Assembly: GCA_902803795.1 (NCBI GenBank)
Contig: CADCRC010000119.1
Span: 1-24,370, forward strand
DNA length: 24,370 nucleotides
Source: an uncultured Erysipelotrichaceae bacterium
GTDB lineage: Bacteria > Bacillota_I > Bacilli_A > RF39 > UBA660
Direction of reading: 5' to 3'
In this document: in pieces, positions 8,324 to 15,895 of the stretch
Layout of the letters: every line of letters starts with the position of its first letter
Numbering within the stretch: position 1 is the stretch's first letter
Notes under the pieces: generated by a model
What the model saw: the letters and a program-made list of their open reading frames with translations, nothing else
Databases searched by the model: none
What the model was told of the DNA's origin: nothing
Made by a program: the position numbers and the translations under genes

Positions 8324-8833
8324 TTATTTTTTCTTACATAATGGATCGTTTTCTTTAAATTGTTCTTGATTACAGTATGGCTTTCCAAATTCATCTTCTG
8401 GATCTGCAAGTCTTGAAGATACATAAGTATCTTTTGTATTTGATGCTTCGCCGATTGCAGAATATGTTGTTTCAATATCCATTTGTTCTCCATTAAATGA
8501 AAGTACTGTATTTGAGTTTACTTTTATTGATACTGCTGGTGGAACTTCTGATAATCCATAGAATCCAATAGTATAATTTCTATTATTTAATGATACATTG
8601 TCTGCAAATCTTAATAAAAATGATTCAACAAATTTTTCTTTGTCCATTCTGTATAATCCTGTTGCGGTATAATATGTAGCATCTATTGCATCCTCAATTG
8701 CTGCGTTTGCTACATCCTTAACTAAATAATAATCTACATCTGTACCTGACTGATAACTAGATATTACATTAATTAATACTAATGCCATTATTGATAAGAA
8801 TATAATTCCAACTGATAACATTGCTTTATTCAT
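8324..8833 (-). CDS. TadE/TadG-like single-pass surface protein
   Basis: The protein has 169 residues. An N-terminal membrane helix (about 5-25, with LSVGIIFLSIMALVLINVIS) is followed by VANAAIEDAIDA, resembling the Ala/Asp-rich helix after the membrane segment in TadE/TadG minor pilins, then a beta-rich extracytoplasmic domain and a Cys-containing tail (PYCNQEQF, DPLCKKK). ATG at 8833 is preferred over a GTG 9 nt upstream because AGAGGTG lies at the right distance. It is the first gene of the Tad-like operon, followed by cpaB. I do not recognise the family with certainty; minor pilin-like is inferred from topology and context. Confidence 0.6.
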   Translation of the reverse strand: MNKAMLSVGIIFLSIMALVLINVISSYQSGTDVDYYLVKDVANAAIEDAIDATYYTATGLYRMDKEKFVESFLLRFADNVSLNNRNYTIGFYGLSEVPPAVSIKVNSNTVLSFNGEQMDIETTYSAIGEASNTKDTYVSSRLADPEDEFGKPYCNQEQFKENDPLCKKK

Positions 8834-9129
8834 AAATATCACCTCTACCTATCTTCTATTTTTAGAACAATAGCAATAAATTGTTCTATTTCTTGTCTTA
8901 TTTATATTAAATCCTTCTTTGGATTTATAAAGTAATTTATGCCTATTAATTGTTTCATGATGATGATTCACCAAATTTTTCATTTCATAATCTTTTTAGA
9001 TTATATTGCAATTTATTTTAATAATATGCACAATAAATGATAAATGGTGTAGGCCTTTTCTTTTTTTTCTTACATCTCAATTAGTTCACCATCCGTTCTA
9101 CCTTTAACTTACTCTTGATGCTAATTCTT
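8834..9129 (-). promoter_or_regulatory. Long, potentially structured leader of the Tad-like operon
   Basis: About 296 nt separate the predicted transcription start from the first gene, far longer than other leaders here. Read on the minus strand it contains hairpins ATAATCT/AGATTAT (8987-9004), TAAATCC/GGATTTA (8908-8927) and AGAACAAT/ATTGTTCT (8864-8887). Near its 5' end, AATTAG (9126-9121) can pair with CTAATT (9084-9079), while ATGGTG (9092-9087) inside that loop can pair with CACCAT (9049-9044), giving a pseudoknot or two alternative folds. No U-tract follows any of these hairpins. No known riboswitch class is recognised. The remaining gene-free stretch (9129-9200) holds the promoter. Confidence 0.45.
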
Positions 9130-9135
9130 ATATTA

Positions 9136-9164
9136 AGTATATAATATTATTTTTTTAATTGCAA
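9136..9164 (-). promoter_or_regulatory. Promoter of the Tad-like operon
   Basis: On the minus strand TTGCAA (9164-9159) and TATACT (9141-9136) are separated by 17 bp. The predicted start is near 9129. The same TATACT hexamer serves the promoter at 13874-13879, so the two surface-structure operons may be read by the same form of RNA polymerase. Confidence 0.6.
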
Positions 9165-9200
9165 TAATTCTAACAAATATTTTAAAAAATAATATGTAAA

Positions 9201-9341
9201 TCAGTCAATTATATATTGATTTATTGTTGTTTCTGTTGTTGTTATGTTTTGTCCAAGGAAAGAATATCCTATAGATATATATAAAACTGAAATTATTAAG
9301 ATAATTAATATATTTTTCTTGTTATTTATATTTCTATCCAT
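9201..9341 (-). CDS. 46-residue membrane peptide, possible minor pilin or truncated surface protein
   Basis: The frame starts at ATG 9341-9339 after AAAGGAAGG and ends at TGA 9203-9201. The peptide has a basic, Asn-rich N-terminus (MDRNINNKKN), one hydrophobic helix (about 11-29), a GYSFLGQNI turn and a short Thr-rich tail. Many Bacillota surface proteins begin in this way (Lys/Asn-rich start, helix, GYA-type turn, Thr-rich beta strand), so it could be the truncated remnant of one. It also has the size of a small pilin and lies between the sortase and the Tad-like operon, but the Gly/Glu cleavage motif of Flp pilins is missing. Confidence 0.5.
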   Translation of the reverse strand: MDRNINNKKNILIILIISVLYISIGYSFLGQNITTTETTINQYIID

Positions 9342-9422
9342 AATATCCTTCCTTTATTATATTAATAGTAGATTATATTTATAATTTAATCAATTGTTTT
9401 TTTATATTTTTTATTATCTAAT

Positions 9423-9446
9423 AGAAAAGAAGCATTAAGCTTCTTT
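9423..9446 (-). terminator. Terminator hairpin at the end of the sortase operon
   Basis: AAAGAAGC / GCTTCTTT (arms 9426-9433 and 9439-9446) form an 8-bp stem with a 5-nt loop that contains the sortase stop codon (9437-9435). The U-tract on the minus strand is short and interrupted (TTTTCTATT), so termination may be partial, with readthrough into the 46-residue gene. Confidence 0.5.
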
Positions 9447-10226
9447 ATCATCATCATATTTATTCATTGTTTTTTTTATTTTTTTGTATTTGCTTGTTTC
9501 TTTAACATTATAGTTTGTAAGATATTCTCCTTCTCTAATTTCTCTTGCTATAACATACATTTGTGATTTATCATATCCTCCAAACATTCTTGTACATGTT
9601 TCTAGAGTTAGTAAATTATCGTTTCCATTAACATCTATATCATATTTATATATACTATTATTTTTAGCAGTAGTTATTATTTTTTCTCTTGTTTTTTTAT
9701 TATAGTTTGAATTATCAAATTGTGTTAAATCATTATGTCCTATATATACTGCAAAGATTTTATATATATGATTTTTTCCTTCTATTGTATATTGAATATA
9801 TTTATTTTCTTTTGCAAATTCTATGTATGAATAACTCATTAGATCATCAAATCTTACAAAATATTCCTGATTTATTAATGGTTTACTTGATAAATTTAAT
9901 ATGTTATGTCCTTGTATGTTAGTTACATTATAGAATTTACCTTCTTTATTAATTTCCCATGCATAGTTTTCTTCTGATGATATAATACAAGAACCATTAT
10001 CATGATTTATTACTTTAATATCTATATTTGTACCTTGTACTTTTAACCATCCTATTGTATTATAACATGTTTTATTATCTTCTTTTTTTTGTTCTTTTTC
10101 TATATCATTTATTCTATTTTCAACTTTAAATATTAATGGTTTTGCTTTTGAATCAAGATATATGATTGCTGCAAGGATTATTAAAATTATTAATGTTCCA
10201 ATTAGATACACTATTTTGTTTTTCAC
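9435..10226 (-). CDS. Class B-like sortase
   Basis: Sortases are membrane-anchored cysteine transpeptidases that attach proteins to the wall or link pilin subunits. An N-terminal signal-anchor helix (about 5-24) is followed by a sortase domain with GWLKVQGTNIDIKVI (59-73, the typical early strand), the catalytic His in IQGHNI (His107), the catalytic Cys in TLETC (Cys211) and a downstream Arg in YVIAREI (Arg228). All three active-site residues are present. The C-terminal tail (about 232-263) is Lys- and Asp-rich. The length of 263 residues fits class B or related sortases. It is the last gene after two surface/membrane genes, and its stop lies in a terminator hairpin. The start is at 10226; no canonical LPXTG substrate is in the window. 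Confidence 0.88.
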   Translation of the reverse strand: MKNKIVYLIGTLIILIILAAIIYLDSKAKPLIFKVENRINDIEKEQKKEDNKTCYNTIGWLKVQGTNIDIKVINHDNGSCIISSEENYAWEINKEGKFYNVTNIQGHNILNLSSKPLINQEYFVRFDDLMSYSYIEFAKENKYIQYTIEGKNHIYKIFAVYIGHNDLTQFDNSNYNKKTREKIITTAKNNSIYKYDIDVNGNDNLLTLETCTRMFGGYDKSQMYVIAREIREGEYLTNYNVKETSKYKKIKKTMNKYDDDKEA

Positions 10227-10237
10227 TGTTTCACCTC

Positions 10238-12265
10238 TTAAGCTATAACATAAGGATTATTTAATGTACCATTTCCACTTACTATAGTTGTTGTATCTTT
10301 TAGATATATAACTAATCTTATTCCACCTTCATCGTATGTTGAAGATAATTCTTGACAATATGGTACGCTTACTGAACTCATAATACATACATTATATTTC
10401 TTTTTAGATGAATCTTTTAACCAATAATCACTTAGTTTATAATATGTTTCTCTAAATCTATATGCTGAATACATATCATATACACTTGGTATTGAATATT
10501 TTACTTTGTATTTATTTACTTCTTTTTCTTTTCCATATAATACTTTGTCTTCATATGTTTTTACATCTATTTCATGATTTACTATTAATTTTGAATCAAC
10601 ATAATTACTTGCTTCATTATTTATAACATATCCTATATTATCTTTCTTCTTAGGATTATATATAACATCATCTCCTGGCTGATATAATATAGCTAAGAAA
10701 GAATCATCTTGTGTTATTGTTTCATTTGATATTACTTTAATTGTTTTATCATCTGCTACTTCCATTATTCTCCATACTTGATTTGAATATTCTATATATT
10801 CTCCAGATAATCTTGTATTTAATTTATCATTTGCTTTACCAAATTCAAATTCTCCTAATAAATATGGATTATTTTTTGTACCATTACCACTTACTAATTT
10901 ATTTTCATTATCTATAGCTATAACTGGTCTTACTCCTAAATTATCTGTTGTGTCATATGATTCAAATCCTTTACCTGGATTAGATGCTACATATTGTACA
11001 TCTGTTGCATATGCTTTTTTATCTGATTTCTTATTAGCTAACCATGTTCTTGTCACTATTAAATAATTGTTACCATTATCATTTGCATTATTAACATCTT
11101 TTGCAGTTAAATAATGAACATTTTTCTCATTTGTATAATTAGAACATTTTTTATATGTTGAAATTGTATCATCTGTTAATTTATCATTACAATATTTAGT
11201 TTTTACTATTAAATCTTTTAGTGTTTTTGGTAAATGTTCATAATATACTTCATTTAACCAGTTTTCTATACCATCATAATTTACATTAGCAATATCATAG
11301 TCTGTAGTAAGATATGCTAGATCTCCATCTACTCCTAATATTCTGAATGTTTGTCCTGATATATATATATAATTGTTAGGATTATCTCCCTTAAAATATG
11401 ATCCTTTTGCTTCTCTATTAACTGTATTGTTTATCTTTTGTACTACATTTATCTTTCTTTTTAAAACAGTTTTATTTCCTAATGCATCTGTTGCAGTATA
11501 TGTTACATAATATGTTCCTACTTCATCTGTATTAACATCTTTAGAGTCTATTTCAACATCTTCTATTTTCATATTTCCATCTGTCGCATCACTAACTGAT
11601 TTAACACCAAGTTCTTTATATTTTTCATATCTATCATGATCTATTTCAAGATTACCATTTAATTTTATAGTTGGTCCATTATGATCTACTGAAGATTTCA
11701 TAAATCCACAATCTAGATATGTATAGTATTTATATTCATTATTACTTTTTGTAACTTTTACCCAACTTTTTGTAGCTGAACATGCTTTTCTTGTATATGG
11801 ATTATAATAATCTCCTTTAACATATCCACTATTATATATTTCATTAAGTGTTATTGTTCTAACATTTTTTCCAGTAGGATAATATATTGTATATGTTTCT
11901 AGATATCTTTTTACTGCTTTTTCGAATTCTTTTTCATTATTATGGAATTGGCTTAGCGGTAATACAATACCAAATACTATTGCTAAAATGATTACTGCAG
12001 CTATTATAATATTCCTTATTTTATTGTATCTTTCTTTTTCTTCTTTAGTTAGTCTTTTTAATCCACTACTTGGGTTTACTAATTTATCTTTTTCATTAGA
12101 ATCTTTTCTTACATAGTCTACTTTATCTTTTAGTGTTTTATCAGATAAAATGTTTGTTTTTCCAGAACTAGATACTCCTCCTAAATTTAAATCTTTGAAT
12201 TCTTCTTTGAATTCTTCATTTGCTTCATTGATTTTGTTTTCTTTTTCTTCTTTTTTTTCTTCCAT
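10238..12265 (-). CDS. Large membrane-anchored surface protein with Ig-like domain and two DUF6273-like modules
   Basis: The protein has 675 residues. A charged cytoplasmic head (1-84) precedes one membrane helix (about 85-104). Outside there is a pilin-like stretch with two Cys (162 and 186, NPYTRKACSATKSW), an Ig-like domain of the DUF5011 type (about 194-276, with GVKSVSDATDG and VGTYYVTYTATDALGNK), then two related modules (about 297-470 and 485-675). Each module runs from a 'YI..SGQ.FRIL'-like or 'YIEYSNQVWRIM' strand to GVRPVIAID or GGIRLVIYL and closes with SGNGTKNNPYLL or SGNGTLNNPYVI. ATG at 12265 follows GAGGT; a TTG upstream is rejected. No LPXTG motif is present. It lies between the five-helix protein and the sortase, so it is the likely sortase partner. 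Confidence 0.72.
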   Translation of the reverse strand: MEEKKEEKENKINEANEEFKEEFKDLNLGGVSSSGKTNILSDKTLKDKVDYVRKDSNEKDKLVNPSSGLKRLTKEEKERYNKIRNIIIAAVIILAIVFGIVLPLSQFHNNEKEFEKAVKRYLETYTIYYPTGKNVRTITLNEIYNSGYVKGDYYNPYTRKACSATKSWVKVTKSNNEYKYYTYLDCGFMKSSVDHNGPTIKLNGNLEIDHDRYEKYKELGVKSVSDATDGNMKIEDVEIDSKDVNTDEVGTYYVTYTATDALGNKTVLKRKINVVQKINNTVNREAKGSYFKGDNPNNYIYISGQTFRILGVDGDLAYLTTDYDIANVNYDGIENWLNEVYYEHLPKTLKDLIVKTKYCNDKLTDDTISTYKKCSNYTNEKNVHYLTAKDVNNANDNGNNYLIVTRTWLANKKSDKKAYATDVQYVASNPGKGFESYDTTDNLGVRPVIAIDNENKLVSGNGTKNNPYLLGEFEFGKANDKLNTRLSGEYIEYSNQVWRIMEVADDKTIKVISNETITQDDSFLAILYQPGDDVIYNPKKKDNIGYVINNEASNYVDSKLIVNHEIDVKTYEDKVLYGKEKEVNKYKVKYSIPSVYDMYSAYRFRETYYKLSDYWLKDSSKKKYNVCIMSSVSVPYCQELSSTYDEGGIRLVIYLKDTTTIVSGNGTLNNPYVIA

Positions 12266-12272
12266 AAATACC

Positions 12273-13832
12273 TCACTCAACTATCTTATAAATATATCTA
12301 TTATTTCTTACAGTGAATACTAAATTTACACTTTTTGATGTAGAAACTTCATCTGGTACAAGAATATACAAGTGTTTACCTAAATAATCTTGTTTTAGGA
12401 AGTTTTCTATTTCAATTTGCTTCTGTCTTTTTAGTATATCCTTATAACTTATTTTACCATATTTATTTGCAAAGTCAATCATATCTGGTGATTCAAATTC
12501 AAAACTTGAAAAATTTAATGATAATATTTTATATCCTTCTTTTGCTATATATTTATTACTTTTTATTTTACATCCACTACAATTTTTTGATGTATATTCT
12601 ATTTCTTGTGAAAATTCATAATCATCAAAAGATAGGGTTTCTTCTTTATCAAAATTATATTTAATATCTAAATCTTCTTTTAAGGTTGCTGTAATTTCAG
12701 ATTTTATTTTTCTAATATCTTCTAGTTTTATTTTTATTTTTCTTAAATGAGAAGCTCCTAGATTATTAAAATCTTGATAATATAATACATATTTTTTTAA
12801 ATTTTCATTTTTATCAACTTTAAATATTAATATGAAATCTTTTGAATCGTTTTCTTTTAATTTTAAATTTGCTAAAGTTTTTCCAAAATCTTCAAATTCA
12901 CTTTGATATGTCATCATTGTATTTACATAATTTTTATTTCCATTTAATATATGAAATTTATCTAGATTAACATTTCTATCATATTGAGTATTATTCTTCA
13001 TAGTTATTTTTAATATAATAAATGCATGTTTATTATCTAATATATCTCCATTATAATCTCTATCTGTATAATAACTATTATTTATATTTATCGTATATCC
13101 ATTAATATCAATATTTTCTTTTTCATTAAATGCTTTGTTATATACAAATAAATTTCTATATATATTGTATCCTAAAACTATTATCAATATTATTATTATT
13201 ATTTTAAATGCTTTTTTATGTTCTCCATATACATATCCTAGATTCCTTTTTGTTCTTCTTAATACTCTTATAAGGGCATATTTATCAAAGTTTACATTTA
13301 ATTCAATTTCTTTTTGTTCATCTCCTGATAGTTGCAATATCTCTGAATCACTATTAAATCTAAATTTACGTAAATCAACACCTGCTACTCTCATTAAAAA
13401 GAATAATATAGATGGTAATTGAAGTAGACTTGCAAAAGATAGAATATCTTTTAGTGTCATCATTACTGCTGTATCTACTATGTCATCATAATTATTAAAA
13501 TATTGGTATGTTAATATATAAATAATAAATATTACTAGATATTGTATTGCTGGTAATAAATATAATTTCCATGGTTTATTTCTCTTTTTTAGTATTCTAA
13601 TTAACATAAATGATACTACAAATATTAATATGCATGGTATTATTATTATTGGATTTATATAATTGGATATAGGATTATCATATTTATTATATGTATAGTT
13701 AACCATAAATTCATTTACGAATCTACTTATTCTTGCATTAAAAATGTATACAAAAATACATAGTAAAAATAAGATTAAGTGTACTAATCTAAAATGTTTA
13801 ACAAGATATACATATGGGTTTTTAACTATCAT
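12273..13832 (-). CDS. Five-helix membrane protein with large ectodomain, unknown function
   Basis: This 519-residue protein is not recognised. Four hydrophobic helices (about 16-31, 59-80, 92-110, 130-148) are followed by a charged cytoplasmic stretch (about 150-207), a fifth helix (about 209-223), and an extracytoplasmic domain of about 290 residues rich in beta strands, with phrases such as HAFIILKITMKNNTQYDRNV that recall DUF4352-like domains. A CSGC pair near residues 421-425 could form a disulfide or bind metal. It is the first gene of the operon with the Ig/DUF6273-like protein (7 bp downstream) and the sortase, which suggests a role in building or anchoring a surface structure. GGTGAT precedes the ATG. 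Confidence 0.65.
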   Translation of the reverse strand: MIVKNPYVYLVKHFRLVHLILFLLCIFVYIFNARISRFVNEFMVNYTYNKYDNPISNYINPIIIIPCILIFVVSFMLIRILKKRNKPWKLYLLPAIQYLVIFIIYILTYQYFNNYDDIVDTAVMMTLKDILSFASLLQLPSILFFLMRVAGVDLRKFRFNSDSEILQLSGDEQKEIELNVNFDKYALIRVLRRTKRNLGYVYGEHKKAFKIIIIILIIVLGYNIYRNLFVYNKAFNEKENIDINGYTININNSYYTDRDYNGDILDNKHAFIILKITMKNNTQYDRNVNLDKFHILNGNKNYVNTMMTYQSEFEDFGKTLANLKLKENDSKDFILIFKVDKNENLKKYVLYYQDFNNLGASHLRKIKIKLEDIRKIKSEITATLKEDLDIKYNFDKEETLSFDDYEFSQEIEYTSKNCSGCKIKSNKYIAKEGYKILSLNFSSFEFESPDMIDFANKYGKISYKDILKRQKQIEIENFLKQDYLGKHLYILVPDEVSTSKSVNLVFTVRNNRYIYKIVE

Positions 13833-13873
13833 ATATTTATCACCAACACCTATTTTATTCCTTATCTTATTAA

Positions 13874-13902
13874 AGTATATAAAAAAAATTATAAACTTTC
13901 AA
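13874..13902 (-). promoter_or_regulatory. Promoter of the five-helix/surface protein/sortase operon
   Basis: TTGAAA (13902-13897) and TATACT (13879-13874) are separated by 17 bp on the minus strand. The -35 lies inside the right arm of the rmuC terminator hairpin, so terminator and next promoter are interleaved. Predicted start is near 13867, leaving a leader of about 35 nt. Confidence 0.6.
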
Positions 13903-13918
13903 TATGAAATTAAAGTTT
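13881..13918 (-). terminator. Probable terminator of rmuC
   Basis: On the minus strand AAACTTT and AAAGTTT (13918-13912 and 13899-13893) form a 7-bp stem with a 12-nt loop, followed by ATAA and eight U residues. AT-rich arms make it weak. The plus strand also has a T-rich run after the repeat. Confidence 0.45.
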
Positions 13919-13943
13919 TTATTTTTATAATTATGATTTATTT

Positions 13944-15041
13944 TTATATATTATTATATTCTATTTCTTTGTTTTCTTTATTATTGCTATTGTTACCTAA
14001 TTTTACTTGACTTATATTTTCAAATTTTTTTGTTATTTTATCTGTTGTTATACTTAATGCTTCGGCATCTTTTTGAGTTGCATATATGCTTTTTGATAAT
14101 TTGTCCCATCTTTCTCTATATCTTGAAAATTCTACTCCTAATTTATTTAATTCCTCATGTATTATAGATGAATATTTATCTCTTTCTATATTTTTTAATA
14201 TCATTTGAACTACTGTTAGTGTAGATATTAGTGTTGTTGGACTTGTTATCCATACGTGTTTTTTATATGCATAATTTATTATATCTTGATGATATGCATT
14301 GACTTCTGCAAAAATTGCTTCTGCTGGTAAGAAAAGTATTGCAGAATCTGTTGTTTCTCCTTGTATTATGTATTTTGAACTTATGGCATCTATATGTTTT
14401 TTCATATCTAATTTAAATAATTTAGCAGCATTTTCTCTTTCAATATTACTTATTTTCTTGTCCATCATTATTTGATAGTGTTCTAGTGGAAATTTTGAAT
14501 CAATTGCAATTGTACCTAATGGTTTTGGTGCATATAATATGCAATCTGCAATAGTCCCGTTACTCATTGGTGCTTGAAGTTTATAAATAGATGTTGTATT
14601 TTCTCCAAATACACTTACAAGTATTTGTTTTAAATTAATTTCTCCAAATATTCCTCTTGTTTTCTTATCTGTTAATATGCTTTGAAGAGATACAATATCA
14701 TTTGATAATAATTCTATTTTCTTTTGGGCTTCATCTATTTTAGATAATCTTTCTAATACTGATGTAAATGTTTTATTAGTCTTTTCAAAGTTTTGATCTA
14801 ATCTCTCATTAACTTTTTCATTTATCATAATTAATCTTTTTTCTGTTGTATCATTTAATTTATCAAACTTTATTGACATAGAATCATTCAATCCATCTTT
14901 AAAATCATCTAATTCTTTTATCATATTTATTTCTAGTTTAGATAGTCTTTCTGTTATATTTGCTTCATTAATATTTTTTAATAGACATAATATTTGAAGT
15001 ATAACAACTATAATCAATAATATTATAATAACATATTCCAT
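13944..15041 (-). CDS. rmuC: RmuC family protein (DNA recombination-associated)
   Basis: RmuC proteins are predicted nuclease-related proteins that limit inversions at inverted repeats in E. coli. The N-terminus has one membrane helix (about 2-19), then a long coiled coil (about 20-125), then the RmuC domain (about 125-330), seen in KTRGIFGEINLKQIL, IDSKFPLEHY, ILFLPAEAIFAEV and VWITSPTTLISTL. The tail is Asn/Lys/Glu-rich. ATG at 15041 follows AAGGTG at good spacing; upstream in-frame ATG codons lie too near or before that site. The length of 365 residues is typical for Bacillota. It stands alone, with its own promoter and terminator. Confidence 0.92.
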   Translation of the reverse strand: MEYVIIILLIIVVILQILCLLKNINEANITERLSKLEINMIKELDDFKDGLNDSMSIKFDKLNDTTEKRLIMINEKVNERLDQNFEKTNKTFTSVLERLSKIDEAQKKIELLSNDIVSLQSILTDKKTRGIFGEINLKQILVSVFGENTTSIYKLQAPMSNGTIADCILYAPKPLGTIAIDSKFPLEHYQIMMDKKISNIERENAAKLFKLDMKKHIDAISSKYIIQGETTDSAILFLPAEAIFAEVNAYHQDIINYAYKKHVWITSPTTLISTLTVVQMILKNIERDKYSSIIHEELNKLGVEFSRYRERWDKLSKSIYATQKDAEALSITTDKITKKFENISQVKLGNNSNNKENKEIEYNNI

Positions 15042-15058
15042 AATCATCACCTTATATA

Positions 15059-15067
15059 AATATAACA
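15059..15067 (-). promoter_or_regulatory. Possible extended -10 promoter for rmuC
   Basis: TGTTATATT on the minus strand is an extended -10. The predicted start (about 15052) falls in the AAGGTG ribosome-binding site (15053-15048), so the leader is about 11 nt. No good -35 is visible. Confidence 0.4.
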
Positions 15068-15070
15068 TAA

Positions 15071-15106
15071 AAAATAAAAATATTGAATGTAAAAATCCAA
15101 TATTTT
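15071..15106 (-). terminator. Intrinsic terminator of the truA operon
   Basis: AAAATATTG / CAATATTTT (arms 15077-15085 and 15098-15106) form a perfect 9-bp stem with a 12-nt loop, followed on the minus strand by TATTTTTTA. It lies about 50 bp after the truA stop. Confidence 0.65.
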
Positions 15107-15157
15107 AATTATTTACTACTCTTAATTTTCTCCTTTAAGTTCATAAGTATTACCATT

Positions 15158-15895
15158 TTATTTGTTATTATATTTAATATTTACTAAATATAGTCCACAT
15201 GCTGGAGCACATTTACCAAATTTTGATCTATCTTTATCTTCTATTATTTTTTTTATATTATCAGGTTCCATCTTATTTTGTCCTATCCATATTAATATAC
15301 CTATCATGTTTCTAATTTGATATCTAAGAAATCCATTACCAGTAAATGTTATTTCTAAGATATTATTATCTTCTTTTATATTAAAATAACTTATTGTTCT
15401 ATTACAATTTTTATCTTTTGAATCGGTCGCAAAAGATCTAAAGTCATGTTCTCCTATTAGATATTTGCCTGCATTTCTCATTGCTTCTATATCTAATTTA
15501 TAATTATATTGAAATATATAGTTTCGTTGCATTGGATTATATTCTGCTAGATTTATGTAATATTTGTAAGTTTTTTCTATTGCATCATATCTACTATGAA
15601 AATTTTCATTTACTTCTTCTACTTCTGTTACATATATATCATCTGGTAAGTATGAGTTTAATGCATGTTTTAATTTATGAGGTAATATATCTGTATCTAA
15701 ATCAACATGTCCTACTTGTCCTAGTGCATGAACTCCTTTATCTGTTCTAGAACATGCGACAATATGAGTATTTTTATTATTGATTTTTGATAATACTTTA
15801 TCTATTTCACTTTCTACACATCTTTTATTCTTTTGTGTTTGAAATCCATAAAAACTGCTACCATCATATTTAAATATTATTTTATATCTTTTCAT
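15158..15895 (-). CDS. truA: tRNA pseudouridine(38-40) synthase TruA
   Basis: TruA isomerises uridines 38-40 in the anticodon arm of many tRNAs. The start KRYKIIFKYDGSSFYGFQTQ, the catalytic Asp52 in CSRTDKGVHALGQ, GEHDFRSFA and the C-terminal GNGFLRYQIRNMIG are diagnostic. The length of 245 residues is normal. Its ATG overlaps the stop of the upstream degenerate ATPase by 4 bp. In Bacillota the order ecfA1-ecfA2-ecfT-truA-rplM-rpsI is common; here ecfT, rplM and rpsI are all missing around it, while truA itself is intact. An AAAGGAG at 15136-15130 after the stop has no ATG-started gene behind it. Confidence 0.97.
   Translation of the reverse strand: MKRYKIIFKYDGSSFYGFQTQKNKRCVESEIDKVLSKINNKNTHIVACSRTDKGVHALGQVGHVDLDTDILPHKLKHALNSYLPDDIYVTEVEEVNENFHSRYDAIEKTYKYYINLAEYNPMQRNYIFQYNYKLDIEAMRNAGKYLIGEHDFRSFATDSKDKNCNRTISYFNIKEDNNILEITFTGNGFLRYQIRNMIGILIWIGQNKMEPDNIKKIIEDKDRSKFGKCAPACGLYLVNIKYNNK

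Noticed and set aside
8302..8493. 63-codon minus-strand frame
   Set aside because: It overlaps the TadE-like gene in another frame, lacks a suitable ribosome-binding site, and has no recognisable features.
8849..8983. 44-codon minus-strand frame upstream of the TadE-like gene
   Set aside because: It starts at ATG 8983 but has no good ribosome-binding site, an odd composition (His cluster, Arg/Lys-rich end) and runs through three hairpins. The stretch reads better as untranslated leader.
9044..9129. Known riboswitch (c-di-GMP or preQ1) in the Tad-like leader
   Set aside because: The conserved cores of these classes could not be matched; only generic pairing is visible, so no class is assigned.
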